A DNA stretch of 64,000 nt. Origin: Natranaeroarchaeum sulfidigenes. GTDB taxonomy: Archaea; Halobacteriota; Halobacteria; Halobacteriales; Natronoarchaeaceae. The notes under the pieces are model-generated. The model did not search any database and was not told the origin of the DNA. It was given only the letters and a program-made list of their open reading frames with translations. A program made the translations under genes and the position numbers. Positions 18,574 through 28,360 of this stretch are shown here, one piece after another (position 1 is the stretch's first letter; the number at the start of each line of letters is the position of its first letter). The stretch spans positions 1,116,001 to 1,180,000 of the forward strand of contig NZ_CP064786.1 of assembly GCF_017094485.1 (NCBI RefSeq), in the 5' to 3' direction.

Positions 18574-19297
18574 TCGAAACGGACGACGGATCGCCACGGA
18601 CGGCGGCGAGGAGTTCGAGGAGTACGCCGATCTGGGCGCGACAACCGCGGACGCCATGGCGATCGCGGAGACGAGCATGGACCGGGTTCACGAGCTCGTC
18701 CCGCAGGAGCGGCCGAACGATCGATTGCGGGCCAAGTCGGTCCACGCCACCGGCGATTCCGAGTTCCAGTACCTGATGCGCTTCGCGAACGATCCGGTGC
18801 CCGCGGGTGCGCGGGCCGTCCTCGACGAGCGGCCGATCGTCACCGACATCACGATGGTGAAATCGGGGATCACCGGCCGCGGCCACGACTGCGAGGTGCG
18901 CAAAGCGATCGGCAACGGTGCCGAACTCGCTGCCGAGACTGGGATGACCCGAACAGCGGCGAGCGTCCTTGAACTCGACAGAGAAGGCGTCTACGAGGAT
19001 GCCATCGCAGTCGTGGGGAACGCGCCGACGGCGGCGCTCGCGCTGGCCGACTGCATCGAGCAGGGAACTCGTCCCGCAGTAGTGGTCGCGACGCCGGTCG
19101 GCTTCGTCAAGGCCGCAGAGAGCCGACAGCGGTTGCGGGACGTCGTGGGGGAGTACGATGTCCCGGCGGTCACCAACGTCGGCCGACGGGGCGGCTCCGG
19201 GCTCGCAGCCGGGTTGACAAACGAGTTCGTCCACGTCGCTAGCGACGTTCGGAGCGGCGAGACGACGCTAGACGCGCTCGAGGCGGGAGAGCTGTGA
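18563..19297 (+). CDS. cbiC: CbiC, cobalt-precorrin-8 methylmutase
   Basis: 244 residues. It moves the methyl from C11 to C12, giving cobyrinate. The catalytic His sits in 'SVHATGDSEFQY' (H61); 'VTDITMVKSGITGR', 'TRTAASVLELDREG', 'VVGNAPTAAL' and 'VVATPVGFVKAAESR' are family blocks. The start overlaps the cobN end by 11 bp. Confidence 0.94.
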   Translation: MTTDRNGRRIATDGGEEFEEYADLGATTADAMAIAETSMDRVHELVPQERPNDRLRAKSVHATGDSEFQYLMRFANDPVPAGARAVLDERPIVTDITMVKSGITGRGHDCEVRKAIGNGAELAAETGMTRTAASVLELDREGVYEDAIAVVGNAPTAALALADCIEQGTRPAVVVATPVGFVKAAESRQRLRDVVGEYDVPAVTNVGRRGGSGLAAGLTNEFVHVASDVRSGETTLDALEAGEL

Positions 19298-20079
19298 GCG
19301 ACGACGAGTACGACCTCGATTCCGGTCCCGACCCGGCCGAATACGCGGCCACATCGCCGGAACCGCCGGAGCAAGAGGATGGCACCGATCCGGTTCACGC
19401 GGTCGGAATCGGTCCCGGTAACTCGGAGTACCTCGTCCCCCGCGGCGAGCGTGCGATCCGCGAGGCCGACGTCGTGGTCGGCTTCGAGACCGTCGTCGAG
19501 TTCGTCGGCGATCTGACGGATGCCGACCTGCTGACCTGCGGCTATCGGGACGAGGCGGCCGCACTGACCGAGTTCGCCGACCGTGTCACCGCGGGCGAGC
19601 GCGGGACCGCCGTGCTGATGGGCGATCCGAACCACTCGGGCTACCAGTTCGTCGGGAAAGTAGAGCGGGCGGTCGACGAGGCGACCGACGGCGGAGTCGA
19701 TCTCCGGGTCGTCCCCGGAATCTCCTCGTTGCAGGTTGCCGCGAGCTACGGCCGGACGCCGATGGAAGACACGACCTTCGTCACGCTGCACAAGAGCGGC
19801 GACCTCGCCGCGGACCTCGCCCGCCTCCGGCAAGACGTCGGCGAGCGCCACCTCCTCGTCCTCCCGCGTCCGTTCGACTGGATGCCCGGCGACATCGCGG
19901 CCAACCTGCTCAAGCACGGCGGGCAGGTCGACGATACCGCGCTCGTCCTCGAACGGCTCACACACGACGATCAGTCGATCACGCGGACGACGCTCGGGGC
20001 GCTGGCGGAGCACGCGGGCGGCAGCGGGCCGGAAGAAACCCCGTTCTCCGATCTCTCAGTGCTCGCGGTGCGGCGGTAG
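19294..20079 (+). CDS. cbiE: CbiE, cobalt-precorrin-7 C5-methyltransferase
   Basis: 261 residues. Tetrapyrrole methylase with GIGPGNSEY at residues 38-46, 'VLMGDPNHSGYQFVGKV', 'VVPGISSLQVAASYGRTPMED' and 'HLLVLPRPFDWMPGDIAANLL'. GTG start at 19294, overlapping cbiC by 4 bp. Last gene of the cobalamin run; it works with the separately encoded CbiT as the equivalent of CobL. Confidence 0.92.
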   Translation: MSDDEYDLDSGPDPAEYAATSPEPPEQEDGTDPVHAVGIGPGNSEYLVPRGERAIREADVVVGFETVVEFVGDLTDADLLTCGYRDEAAALTEFADRVTAGERGTAVLMGDPNHSGYQFVGKVERAVDEATDGGVDLRVVPGISSLQVAASYGRTPMEDTTFVTLHKSGDLAADLARLRQDVGERHLLVLPRPFDWMPGDIAANLLKHGGQVDDTALVLERLTHDDQSITRTTLGALAEHAGGSGPEETPFSDLSVLAVRR

Positions 20080-20143
20080 CGGAGGGGTCACGCCGTGGCG
20101 GTAGCGAAGGGCCCCGCCGTGGCGCTCACACAGAGCGACCCAT

Positions 20144-21847
20144 TCAGAGCCGGTAGACGACCGCCTCGTACGGTCGCAGTGTCGCGCCAGCCGGATCGCG
20201 CGGCGACTCCTCGTAGTTGCTCGTGACGATCGATTCCGGCGTGGTGTCGACACTCGCCCCCTCGAAAACGGCCGGCTCGGCCGACCAGTTGAGCACGATC
20301 AGGAACGTCCCCTCCGTGCCGGTTCGGGTGTAGGCAAAGAGCTGGTCGTGATCGGGGGCCAAGAGCTCGAAGTCGCCGTAGACGAGCGCGTCCTCGGCAG
20401 CCCGCAGGTCGATCAGCCGGCGATAGTACTGCCGGATCGATCCCTGCTGCGCTCGCGCTTTTTCGACGTTGATCGCCGGATAGTTCCCGTTGAGCGGGAG
20501 CCACGGCTCGCCGTCTGTGAACCCGGCGTTCTCGGAGTCGTCCCACTGCATCGGCGTCCGGGCGTTGTCCCGGGTCATGTACTCGACGAACTCGCGGACC
20601 TCGTCGTAGCCCTCGATCTCGCCGGCCTCGATCAGATCCTCAATCGCGCCGATCGTCATGGGGTCGTCGAGGTCGTCGATCGTGGGCCACTCGGCGTTGG
20701 TCATGCCGATCTCCTCGCCCTGATAAATAAAGGGTGTCCCACGACTCGTCAGCAGGAAGGTAGCGAGCAGTGTTGCGCTCTCCCTGTGGAACTCGTCGTC
20801 GTCGCCAAAGCGCGAGACGATGCGGGGCTGATCGTGGTTGCCGAGGTACTGGGCGTTCCAGCCGTCGTCGGTGAGATCGGCCTGCCAGCGGCGCATGATC
20901 TCTTTGAGCTCGGTGAGCTCCCAGTCGCCCCACCTCTCCGGATCCCAGCGTCCGCGCGGGCCGTTGTCCATGTACATATGCTCGAAGTGAAAGATCATGT
21001 CGAGCCCGTCGCCGCTCTCGCCGAGGTAGTCGTCGGCCATCTCGACGGTGGTATCGGCCATCTCCGCGACGGTCATCGCATCGTAGTTCGCGAAGGTCCG
21101 CTCGTGGAGTTCGCGCAGGTACTCGTGGATGCGTGGGCCGTGGCCGTACAGTTCGACGCCGGTCGGTTCGCGGTCCCCGGTGGCGTCGGGAAGCCCCTCC
21201 GGCTTGGAGATGAAGTGGATCGCGTCGATCCGGAAGCCGTCGATCCCCTTGTCGAGCCACCAGTTCACGAGGTCGGCGACCGCCTCGCGCACCTCGGGGG
21301 TGCGCCAGTTCAGATCGGGCTGTTTCTCGTCGAAGATGTGCAGATACCACTGCTCGCGTACCTCGTCGTAGCTCCAGGCCGACCCGCCCATGAACGAGCC
21401 CCAGTTGTTCGGCGGGACGGGATCACCGTTTTCGTTCACATCGCCGTCGCGCCAGTAGTAGTAGTTCTCGTAGCCTGCCTCTCGACGGCGGGACTGCTGG
21501 AACCACTCGTGTTCGTCCGAGGTGTGGTTGACCACGAGATCCATCACCAGCCGAATGTCGTGAGCGTGGAGCTCGGCAAGCAACTCCTCCCAGTCCTCGA
21601 TCGAGCCGAACTCGGGATGGATCGACCGGTAGTCGCTGATGTCGTAGCCGTTGTCGGCCATCGGCGACCCGTAGACCGGACAGAGCCAGACGACGTCGAC
21701 GCCGAGGTCGTCAAGATACTCGACGCGCTCGGTGATCCCCTGCAGGTCGCCGATCCCGTCGCCGTCCGAGTCGTTGAAACTGCGCGGATAGATCTGGTAG
21801 ACGACCGCCTCCTTCCACCACTCGCGGTCGACCGCTGTGTTGTCCAT
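20144..21847 (-). CDS. Alpha-glucosidase, glycoside hydrolase family 13
   Basis: 567 residues. (beta/alpha)8 GH13 enzyme of the oligo-1,6-glucosidase/alpha-glucosidase group: 'VVYQIYPRSFNDSDGDGIGDL', 'DLVVNHTSDEHEWF', nucleophile D208 in GFRIDAI, acid/base E262 in TVAEMAD, and NHDQPR at 337-342. No signal peptide, so it is cytosolic and acts on imported or endogenous alpha-glucosides. The start at 21847 matches the family N-terminus (WWKEAVVYQIYPRSF). No sugar transporter gene is adjacent. Confidence 0.9.
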   Translation of the reverse strand: MDNTAVDREWWKEAVVYQIYPRSFNDSDGDGIGDLQGITERVEYLDDLGVDVVWLCPVYGSPMADNGYDISDYRSIHPEFGSIEDWEELLAELHAHDIRLVMDLVVNHTSDEHEWFQQSRRREAGYENYYYWRDGDVNENGDPVPPNNWGSFMGGSAWSYDEVREQWYLHIFDEKQPDLNWRTPEVREAVADLVNWWLDKGIDGFRIDAIHFISKPEGLPDATGDREPTGVELYGHGPRIHEYLRELHERTFANYDAMTVAEMADTTVEMADDYLGESGDGLDMIFHFEHMYMDNGPRGRWDPERWGDWELTELKEIMRRWQADLTDDGWNAQYLGNHDQPRIVSRFGDDDEFHRESATLLATFLLTSRGTPFIYQGEEIGMTNAEWPTIDDLDDPMTIGAIEDLIEAGEIEGYDEVREFVEYMTRDNARTPMQWDDSENAGFTDGEPWLPLNGNYPAINVEKARAQQGSIRQYYRRLIDLRAAEDALVYGDFELLAPDHDQLFAYTRTGTEGTFLIVLNWSAEPAVFEGASVDTTPESIVTSNYEESPRDPAGATLRPYEAVVYRL

Positions 21848-21953
21848 ACCCACCACTCTCCGCGGACGCTTGCAAGCGTTTCGGCCCCCGTCTCCTGAGC
21901 AGTCACCGCAGCGAACCGACGAACCAATACCGGGTGCGGCCCAATCGCCGATA

Positions 21954-23186
21954 ATGGATATTCGGTTTCTCGGCGGCGCGCGCGAAGTCGGCCGGAGCGC
22001 GATCCTCGTCGACGACTCCCTGCTGCTCGATTTCGGCATGCTGACCGCCACCCCGCCACAGTTTCCGATCGAGACGCCCTCTCCCGACGCCGTCGTCGTC
22101 TCCCACGGCCATCTCGATCACGTTGGGACGCTCCCGGCGCTGCTATCGGGAAGGGACCGACCAGCGATTCACTGGACGCCGCCGACCGCGGAACTCGCGG
22201 GGACGCTCGCGCGGGATACGCTGAAATTGCATGGTGGGACGCTGCAGTGTCCATTCACCGAGACGGACGTCGGACGGATGACACAGGTCTCGGAGACCCA
22301 CGGCTACTGCGAGCCCTTCGAGACGGCGGGCTACGAGATCACGTTCTACAGTGCAGGGCACATTCCGGGCTCGGCACACGTGCTCGTCGACGACGGGGAT
22401 ACCCGACTGCTGTACACGGGAGATTTCCACACGGACGATCAGCGGCTCGTCTCCGGAACGACGGCCCGGCCCGACGCTGACGTCGTGCTCTGTGAGAGCA
22501 CGTACTCGGACGTCGACCACGATGAGAGGGACATTCTCGAAGAGCGGTTCGTCGAGAGCGTCGAGACGACGCTCTGGCAGGGCGGCACGGTCGTCGTCCC
22601 CGCCTTCGCCATCGGCCGAACCCAGGAGATGCTGCTGATCTGTGCGGCCCACGATATCCCGTGTTACGTCGACGGGATGGGGAAAGAGGTTACGCGCATG
22701 CTCCTGCGCCACCCCGAGTTCGTCCGTGACGCCGAGGCGCTCAGGCGTGCGAAGTCCCACGCCCGCTTCGTTACCGGACGAGACGGCCAACGAACGCGGA
22801 TTACCGACCAGAAGGCCGTGATCATCACGACCAGCGGGATGCTCAGCGGCGGCCCCGCGATGACGTACATCCCCGAGATCAGGTCGAACCCCACGAACAA
22901 GATCACCATGACCGGCTATCAGGTCGAGGGGACGCCGGGCCGGGAGCTGATCGAGACCGGCAGCGCCGAGCTCGACGGCCGGATCATGCCGGTCAGTGCG
23001 CAGGTCGAGCAGTACGACTTCTCGGCGCACGCGGATCAGGGCGGGCTCCGGGAGTTTCTGCAGTCCTACCGAGACGTCCCGGTACTGATCAACCACGGCG
23101 ATCGCTGTGAGGTCTTCGCCGCGGAGCTTCAGGACGAGGGAATCGAGGCGAGCGCGCCGACGCTCGGCGAGACGATCGAACTCTGA
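21954..23186 (+). CDS. Beta-CASP metallo-beta-lactamase RNase (aCPSF2/RNase J-like)
   Basis: 410 residues. MBL core with 'SHGHLDHVG' (H51, H53, D55, H56) and 'YTGDFHTDDQ', then a beta-CASP insertion ('VPAFAIGRTQEML', 'ITTSGMLSGGPAM') and the terminal 'DFSAHADQGGLREF'. There are no N-terminal KH domains, so it is the shorter aCPSF2-type rather than aCPSF1. Expected role: RNA 3'-end processing or decay. Confidence 0.87.
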   Translation: MDIRFLGGAREVGRSAILVDDSLLLDFGMLTATPPQFPIETPSPDAVVVSHGHLDHVGTLPALLSGRDRPAIHWTPPTAELAGTLARDTLKLHGGTLQCPFTETDVGRMTQVSETHGYCEPFETAGYEITFYSAGHIPGSAHVLVDDGDTRLLYTGDFHTDDQRLVSGTTARPDADVVLCESTYSDVDHDERDILEERFVESVETTLWQGGTVVVPAFAIGRTQEMLLICAAHDIPCYVDGMGKEVTRMLLRHPEFVRDAEALRRAKSHARFVTGRDGQRTRITDQKAVIITTSGMLSGGPAMTYIPEIRSNPTNKITMTGYQVEGTPGRELIETGSAELDGRIMPVSAQVEQYDFSAHADQGGLREFLQSYRDVPVLINHGDRCEVFAAELQDEGIEASAPTLGETIEL

Positions 23187-23188
23187 GC

Positions 23189-23207
23189 GTCGGGCTTTTA
23201 CCCCGAC
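23189..23207. promoter_or_regulatory. Short hairpin overlapping TATA-like element
   Basis: GTCGGG at 23189-23194 and CCCGAC at 23202-23207 flank CTTTTAC. The loop is also a plausible TATA element 25-30 bp before the hydrolase ATG (23224). It could be the end of the nuclease transcript, the hydrolase promoter, or both. Confidence 0.35.
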
Positions 23208-23223
23208 CGCTCCCACGACCGGT

Positions 23224-24177
23224 ATGGAAGCCGACGAGATCGACCCGAACGTCCAGCGGATCCTCGCCCGCCGCGAGCGCGTCGAGCCCATCCTCATGCC
23301 CGTCCGCTCTGTGCGCTGGATACGCCTCGTCATGCGCGGTCTGAACTGGGTACAAAACCGAAACCCGCCCGCGGTCGGGGCAACGACCGACCTGACGATC
23401 GACGGTCCGGGCGGCGACCTGCCGCTCCGTGTATACGAGCCCGAGGCCGAAGGGCCCCATCCGACACTCGTGTTCTTCCACGGTGGCGGCCACGTCCTCG
23501 GGGATCTGGAGAGCCACGACCTGCTCTGTCGACATCTGACCCGGGAGACTGACTGTGTCGTCGTCGCAGTCGAGTACCGCCTCGCACCGGAACATCCGTT
23601 CCCGGCGAACGTCGAGGACGCATACCGTGCGACCGAGTGGGTCGCCGAACACGAAGAACAGCTCCACTCAACCGGCGAGCTTGCCGTGATCGGCGACAGC
23701 GCGGGCGGCGCGCTTGCAGCCGTTACCTCGCTGATGGCTGCCGACCGCGATGGCCCGGAGATCGACTATCAGGTGCTGATCTATCCCGGTATCAACGTCC
23801 GCAGGGAACAGGACTCGGTCCAGGAACACGCCGGAATCGTTCTCGACGAGGCGGATCTGGAGTGGTTCCACGACTGTTATTTCGGTAGCGACGTCCACTT
23901 CCGGAACCCCTACGCGAACCCGACCATGGCCTGTGACGTCTCGGGTGTTCCACCGGCGACAGTGATTACCGCCGGGTTCGATCCCCTGCGCGATGGCGCG
24001 ACGGGCTACGTCGAGCAACTGATCGACGACGGCGTCTCGGTGCGGTATCGCAACTACGAGTCGATGGTTCACGGCTTTATTACGATGCTTTCGGGTTCAG
24101 AGTCGGTCGACGTAGCACACGACGCGATCAGAGAGATTGCGGACGATCTGGATGATATGTTCGACGGCACCAGCTGA
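23224..24177 (+). CDS. Alpha/beta hydrolase, HSL (carboxylesterase) family
   Basis: 317 residues. Oxyanion-hole motif HGGG at 86-89, nucleophile elbow GDSAGG at 157-162 (S159), 'GFDPLRDGATGYVEQL' with the catalytic Asp and 'SMVHGFITM' with the catalytic His. Typical of hormone-sensitive-lipase family esterases acting on short acyl esters. No signal peptide. Substrate not predictable. Confidence 0.88.
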   Translation: MEADEIDPNVQRILARRERVEPILMPVRSVRWIRLVMRGLNWVQNRNPPAVGATTDLTIDGPGGDLPLRVYEPEAEGPHPTLVFFHGGGHVLGDLESHDLLCRHLTRETDCVVVAVEYRLAPEHPFPANVEDAYRATEWVAEHEEQLHSTGELAVIGDSAGGALAAVTSLMAADRDGPEIDYQVLIYPGINVRREQDSVQEHAGIVLDEADLEWFHDCYFGSDVHFRNPYANPTMACDVSGVPPATVITAGFDPLRDGATGYVEQLIDDGVSVRYRNYESMVHGFITMLSGSESVDVAHDAIREIADDLDDMFDGTS

Positions 24178-24196
24178 CCCCGACGCCTACCGAGAT

Positions 24197-24226
24197 GTTA
24201 CATTGTAACATTGTATACAATGTAAC
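24197..24226. repeat. Compound inverted/direct repeat between convergent genes
   Basis: GTTACATTGTA (24197-24207) and its exact reverse complement TACAATGTAAC (24216-24226) flank an 8-bp copy of the same half-site, ACATTGTA (24208-24215). It is AT-rich against a GC-rich background and lies between convergent genes. It could be a bidirectional terminator or a duplicated operator. Confidence 0.5.
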
Positions 24227-24259
24227 TCCCGGACGATTTCAGCCGAATCGATCCGTCAC

Positions 24260-26926
24260 TCAATCCTCTTGATTCTCCTCGACGAACGAGAACATCGACT
24301 CGTCGTTCGCTCCGTCGTCCGCCGTGGAGTCCCTGTCGTCTTCGTCCTCGGTCTCACCGGCCTCGTCCTGCCCGCTGTCCGTCACAGGGTCGGCGTCCGC
24401 CCCGGTAACTGCGGCAGTGCTGTCGGCCAGTTCGGTATCATCGGCTGGCTCGGCGTCCGATTCGATCCCGTCGGCTGGCTCGGCGCCAACCTCTCTCTCA
24501 TTGTCCGGGTCGGCGTCGTCGGCTGCCGGGAGCGCCGCCCCGTCGGGGGTCATGGATCCGTCTCCCGTAGAGTCCGTCTCGAAGCGGTCGAGTGCTTCCG
24601 AAAGCTGGCTCGCCTGTGAGGTCAGCTCCGAGGCCGATCGCGACACTTCGGTGAGCGCGGTCGTCTGTTGTTCGGCTGCGGCGGCAACGTTTTCGGACTC
24701 CGCGGTAGTTTCCTCGGAGATCGTCGCGGCCTCCTCGACCATCGTGACGACCTCTTCGGTCGATGCTGCCTGTTCTTCGGTCGCCGCGGAGATCTCCTGT
24801 ACGCCAGTGTTGGTCTCCTGTGCGTATTCGGCGATCTCGTCGAGGGCGTCCGCAGCTGCACGCACGGAGTCGGTGTGCGTGGTAATCTCCTCGCTGGTCG
24901 TCCGGACTTCCTCGACCGTATCGTCGGTCTGGGCCTTGATGCGTTCGAGTCGGTCCTCGATATTCTCGGCGGCCTCTTTGGTTTCGGCCGAGAGTTCTTT
25001 GACTTCCTCGGCGACGACGGCGAAGCCTTCGCCGGACTCGCCAGAGCGGGACGCCTCGATGTTGGCGTTCAGCGCGAGCATGTTGGTCTGCTCTGCGACC
25101 TCGGTGATGAACTCGAGCAGTTCGTCGATCTGGGCGACCTCCTGCTGGAGCGCCTCGATCTCCTCGACTGCGTCCTCGCTTTCGGCCTCGATCGTCGCCA
25201 TCCCGTCGATGGCTTGCTGGGCGGCCTCGCGCCCCTCACGACCCGTCTGTGCGGTGCGCTCGGCTATATCCGCGACATCGTTCGACGACGACGCGATCTC
25301 CTCGGTCGTTGCGGACAGGCCGCTCATCTCCCCGCTGACCGTCTGCAGGGATTCGTTCTGTCGCTCCGCTCCCTCGGAGATCTCCTGAATCGATTCAGTG
25401 ACCTGCTGGCTTGCGCTGTGGACCTCCTCGCTGGAGGCGGTCACCTCCTCGCTCGCCGTGGCGACGTCCGTGGCGAACTGTTTGAGCTCCGCGACGGTAA
25501 CCTCGATCTCACTGAGCATCGCGTTGAAATCCTCGCCGATCCCCTGCATCTGCTCGTTGTCGGTCTCGACAGTCGCACGGACGGAGAGATCACCGTCGGC
25601 CGCTTTTGCCATCACGCTACAGTACTCCTCGGCGGACGCCTGCAGGTCCTGATTGATCCGCTCGATCCGTTCGCGCTCTGTCTCGGCGTCATCGCGTGCT
25701 TCCTGAGCTTCTCGGATCTGCGCTCTGAGCGCGTCGCGCATGCTCGCGAAGCCGCCGTACAGCCGACCGATGTTGTCGATCCGTTGCGTCTCGAAATCGA
25801 CGTCGAGATCACCCGCTTCCATACGTTCGGTCTTGCCGGTTAGCCGATCGATCGCCACAGCGGTGTTCCGGCCGAGTGCGAGCCCGATGATGCCGATGAG
25901 GAGCACGCCACCTGCAGTGGCGAAGGCACCGTACGTCGTCAACGTATCGGCGAAGCCAAACGCCTGACTGGACGGGGCGTGGACCATAACAGTCCACTCG
26001 CCGTCGGAATCGGGATCGTCCCGCTCGTTGATCGGTGCGTACCCGACCAGATGCTCCTCACCGGCACCCTCTCCCATCGACGGAACGTGTTCGGCGTCGA
26101 CGAGCATCGATTCACTGGTGGTTCGGGCTGGCAGCTCTCGCGCCTCGGCAAGGGCCGGACTGTCGGACGGATACGTCTCCCCGACCGCCGAGCCAAGGTC
26201 GGTGTCGTACATGGTGATCCGATCTTCCTCGTCGACGACCATGGTGTAGGAATCGTCGAGCTCTTCGTTCTCGCTGCCGGACAGGATGACCCCCCCAATC
26301 GCCTCGAGGTCGTGCACGGCGACGATACGGAGCTCCTCGGAGATGTCCTGCGAGAACGCAATCGCATAATAGCCGTCACCGGTCGTTCCACCGCTTGCAC
26401 CCTCGGCTTCGTAGGGTTGCGACACGTCGACATTGCGCCGATCGAACTGTGGCTCCTGCAGCCAGCCGACCGCATCCTCCTCGAAGACCTCTCCCGTGTC
26501 GGCGTTCCGCGAGGAGACGACCACCTCGTTCGTTTCCGTGTCAACGAGGTGGATCTTCTGGAGTGTGGACGGCCCCTCACGATCGCTCGTGAACGAAGAC
26601 AGGTAGCTCTGGAGTTCGTCCGCTTCCTCTTCGCTTATACTGTCCGAACTGCCGTCGGTGGTCTCTTCGACCCGTTTGTCACCCGCAACCGTTCGCACTT
26701 CCACGGCGCTCGTCTTGAGCCAGTTATCGACCGCCTGGGCGTCGGCGGTCGTCGTTGCCTCGAAGTCGGCCTCCGTGCTTTGCTCGACCTGGTCCGACAT
26801 AAGCGCAGTTGCCACACCGCCGATCACAGCGACCGAAAGCGCAAGGAGTATGACGATGATGCCGAACTTCGCAGCGTAGCTTCGTCTGATTCTATCAGGG
26901 ACGATCATCCGCAATCGATCAAACAT
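24260..26926 (-). CDS. Halobacterial transducer (methyl-accepting chemotaxis protein)
   Basis: 888 residues. A first membrane helix near residues 20-43, an extracellular sensor of about 280 residues (Cache-like), a second helix ([21 protein letters not shown]), HAMP segments, then a coiled-coil signalling domain with the conserved tip '[19 protein letters not shown]'. A disordered acidic tail of about 100 residues ends the protein. It should signal to CheA/CheW; the ligand is unknown. It stands alone with no che genes nearby. The AT-rich gap 26927-27180 holds its promoter region; I see nothing else in it. Confidence 0.9.
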   Translation of the reverse strand: MFDRLRMIVPDRIRRSYAAKFGIIVILLALSVAVIGGVATALMSDQVEQSTEADFEATTTADAQAVDNWLKTSAVEVRTVAGDKRVEETTDGSSDSISEEEADELQSYLSSFTSDREGPSTLQKIHLVDTETNEVVVSSRNADTGEVFEEDAVGWLQEPQFDRRNVDVSQPYEAEGASGGTTGDGYYAIAFSQDISEELRIVAVHDLEAIGGVILSGSENEELDDSYTMVVDEEDRITMYDTDLGSAVGETYPSDSPALAEARELPARTTSESMLVDAEHVPSMGEGAGEEHLVGYAPINERDDPDSDGEWTVMVHAPSSQAFGFADTLTTYGAFATAGGVLLIGIIGLALGRNTAVAIDRLTGKTERMEAGDLDVDFETQRIDNIGRLYGGFASMRDALRAQIREAQEARDDAETERERIERINQDLQASAEEYCSVMAKAADGDLSVRATVETDNEQMQGIGEDFNAMLSEIEVTVAELKQFATDVATASEEVTASSEEVHSASQQVTESIQEISEGAERQNESLQTVSGEMSGLSATTEEIASSSNDVADIAERTAQTGREGREAAQQAIDGMATIEAESEDAVEEIEALQQEVAQIDELLEFITEVAEQTNMLALNANIEASRSGESGEGFAVVAEEVKELSAETKEAAENIEDRLERIKAQTDDTVEEVRTTSEEITTHTDSVRAAADALDEIAEYAQETNTGVQEISAATEEQAASTEEVVTMVEEAATISEETTAESENVAAAAEQQTTALTEVSRSASELTSQASQLSEALDRFETDSTGDGSMTPDGAALPAADDADPDNEREVGAEPADGIESDAEPADDTELADSTAAVTGADADPVTDSGQDEAGETEDEDDRDSTADDGANDESMFSFVEENQED

Positions 26927-27180
26927 ATGGATGGGACTATATGGTAAGTAAATAAATGTAATGAATGATTATTTTGACTAAACTTTCGGCTGTATACTGA
27001 CTACGTACTTCGATTCTAAAATAACAGTAATTTAATAACAATGGATGTTATTAACTCTTTCGGCATGCTGAGTACAACTGATGTTGATAACAAAAGATCT
27101 TAGGCAGTTGCTATCGGCACTGCTGTCTCGACGCCTTCGTCGCCGGTACTCATAGGTGAGTGAAGTCCGAACCGTCTGGC

Positions 27181-28035
27181 ATGGTCGAGAATCGAAGCGA
27201 CACGTTCGATATCGGCGGCGAAGATACAGTCCATCGGCTGGGGTACGGCGCGATGCGGATCACCGGCGAGGGGATCATCGGCGACCCCGAGAACGTCGGG
27301 AACGCCCACAACGTGCTTCGGACTGCTGTAGACCTCGGTGTCGACTTCATCGATACTGCCGACTCGTACGGCCCTGGAACCAGTGAGCGCCTGATCCGCG
27401 AGGCGCTACTCTCCGATCCCGAGTACCGAGACAGGGTGCTCATCGCCACGAAAGGCGGACTGCTGCGACAACCGACCACCGAGTGGCTCCCGCGCGGTGA
27501 TCCCGAGTACCTCCGCAACGCACTGCTGTGCTCGCTCGACCGCCTCGGCGTCGAGCAGATCGATCTCTATCAGTACCACCGCCCCGATCCGGACACGCCC
27601 TTCGTGGACTCGATCAACACGCTCGCCGAGTTACAGGACGACGGCTACATCAAACACGTCGGCGTCAGCAACGTGACCGTCGAGCAGCTGGATCAGGCTC
27701 GCGAGATTGTCGACGTCGCGACGGTCCAGAACGAGTACAACGTCGTCAACCGCAGCGATGAGGACGTTCTGCAGGCCTGCGAGAACTACGATATCGGATT
27801 CATTCCGTGGTATCCGCTGGCTGCTGGTGACCTCGGCGAGAAGGCGGATGTTATCGAGTCAGTAGCTGCCGAACATGAGGCGTCTCGGTATCAGATCGCC
27901 CTCGCGTGGCTGCTCGAACACTCCGACGTAACGCTGCCGATTCCGGGGACCTCCTCGCTGGAGCATCTGGAGGCAAACGTCGCTGCCTCGGCGATCGATC
28001 TGACCGACGATCAGTACGGGCGACTTGCCGAGTAG
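27181..28035 (+). CDS. Aldo/keto reductase (paralogue 1)
   Basis: 284 residues. NAD(P)H-dependent oxidoreductase with the AKR tetrad: D58 and Y63 (DFIDTADSYGP), K91 (IATKGG), H133 (YQYHRPD). The C-terminal cofactor loop is 'PIPGTSSLEHLEANVAAS'. ATG 27181 aligns with the start of the close paralogue at 29246; the in-frame ATG at 27160 would add seven residues. Substrate unknown. Confidence 0.9.
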   Translation: MVENRSDTFDIGGEDTVHRLGYGAMRITGEGIIGDPENVGNAHNVLRTAVDLGVDFIDTADSYGPGTSERLIREALLSDPEYRDRVLIATKGGLLRQPTTEWLPRGDPEYLRNALLCSLDRLGVEQIDLYQYHRPDPDTPFVDSINTLAELQDDGYIKHVGVSNVTVEQLDQAREIVDVATVQNEYNVVNRSDEDVLQACENYDIGFIPWYPLAAGDLGEKADVIESVAAEHEASRYQIALAWLLEHSDVTLPIPGTSSLEHLEANVAASAIDLTDDQYGRLAE

Positions 28036-28036
28036 G

Positions 28037-28359
28037 TCAGGGCTGCATCCGAAGCGCGTACAGAATCAACAGCAGACCCGTTAGCTGACTGGACATCTGG
28101 ACGACGAACAGTCCCTGTGCGACGCCCTCGGGAAGCAACGTACGAACGGATAGAGTGCGAAGGGGATGCCGAGGGCGAGTCCGAATCCCGCAGCCACATA
28201 CAGCATCGGTCGGCTGTCGTTTCGTCGGTATCCACGATACGCGACATACGCGATCAACACGCCGATTAGCCCGCTTAGCAGACTTGCGACCTGTCCGAAC
28301 GCGAGTAACCACTCGGGTAGTTGCGGCTCGTCGATTACCTGTAGTGGGAGCGGACGCAT
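28037..28359 (-). pseudogene. Frameshifted small membrane protein (DUF7521-like)
   Basis: The reading frame from ATG 28359 (MRPLPLQVIDEPQLPEWLL) encodes two or three hydrophobic segments to about 28140, then continues sensibly only in another frame ('LLPEGVAQGLFVVQMSSQLT... LILYALRMQP', stop at 28037). The joined product has the layout of the intact gene at 54820 (YVAYRGYRR / AYRAYTRTRS; LFVVQMSSQLTGLLLILYAL / ALQSLAIAAGFVLLAYSL). The frame change lies close to 28140-28150. It is a decayed gene or a sequencing indel. It begins directly after the wHTH gene stop. Confidence 0.7.
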
Positions 28360-28360
28360 T

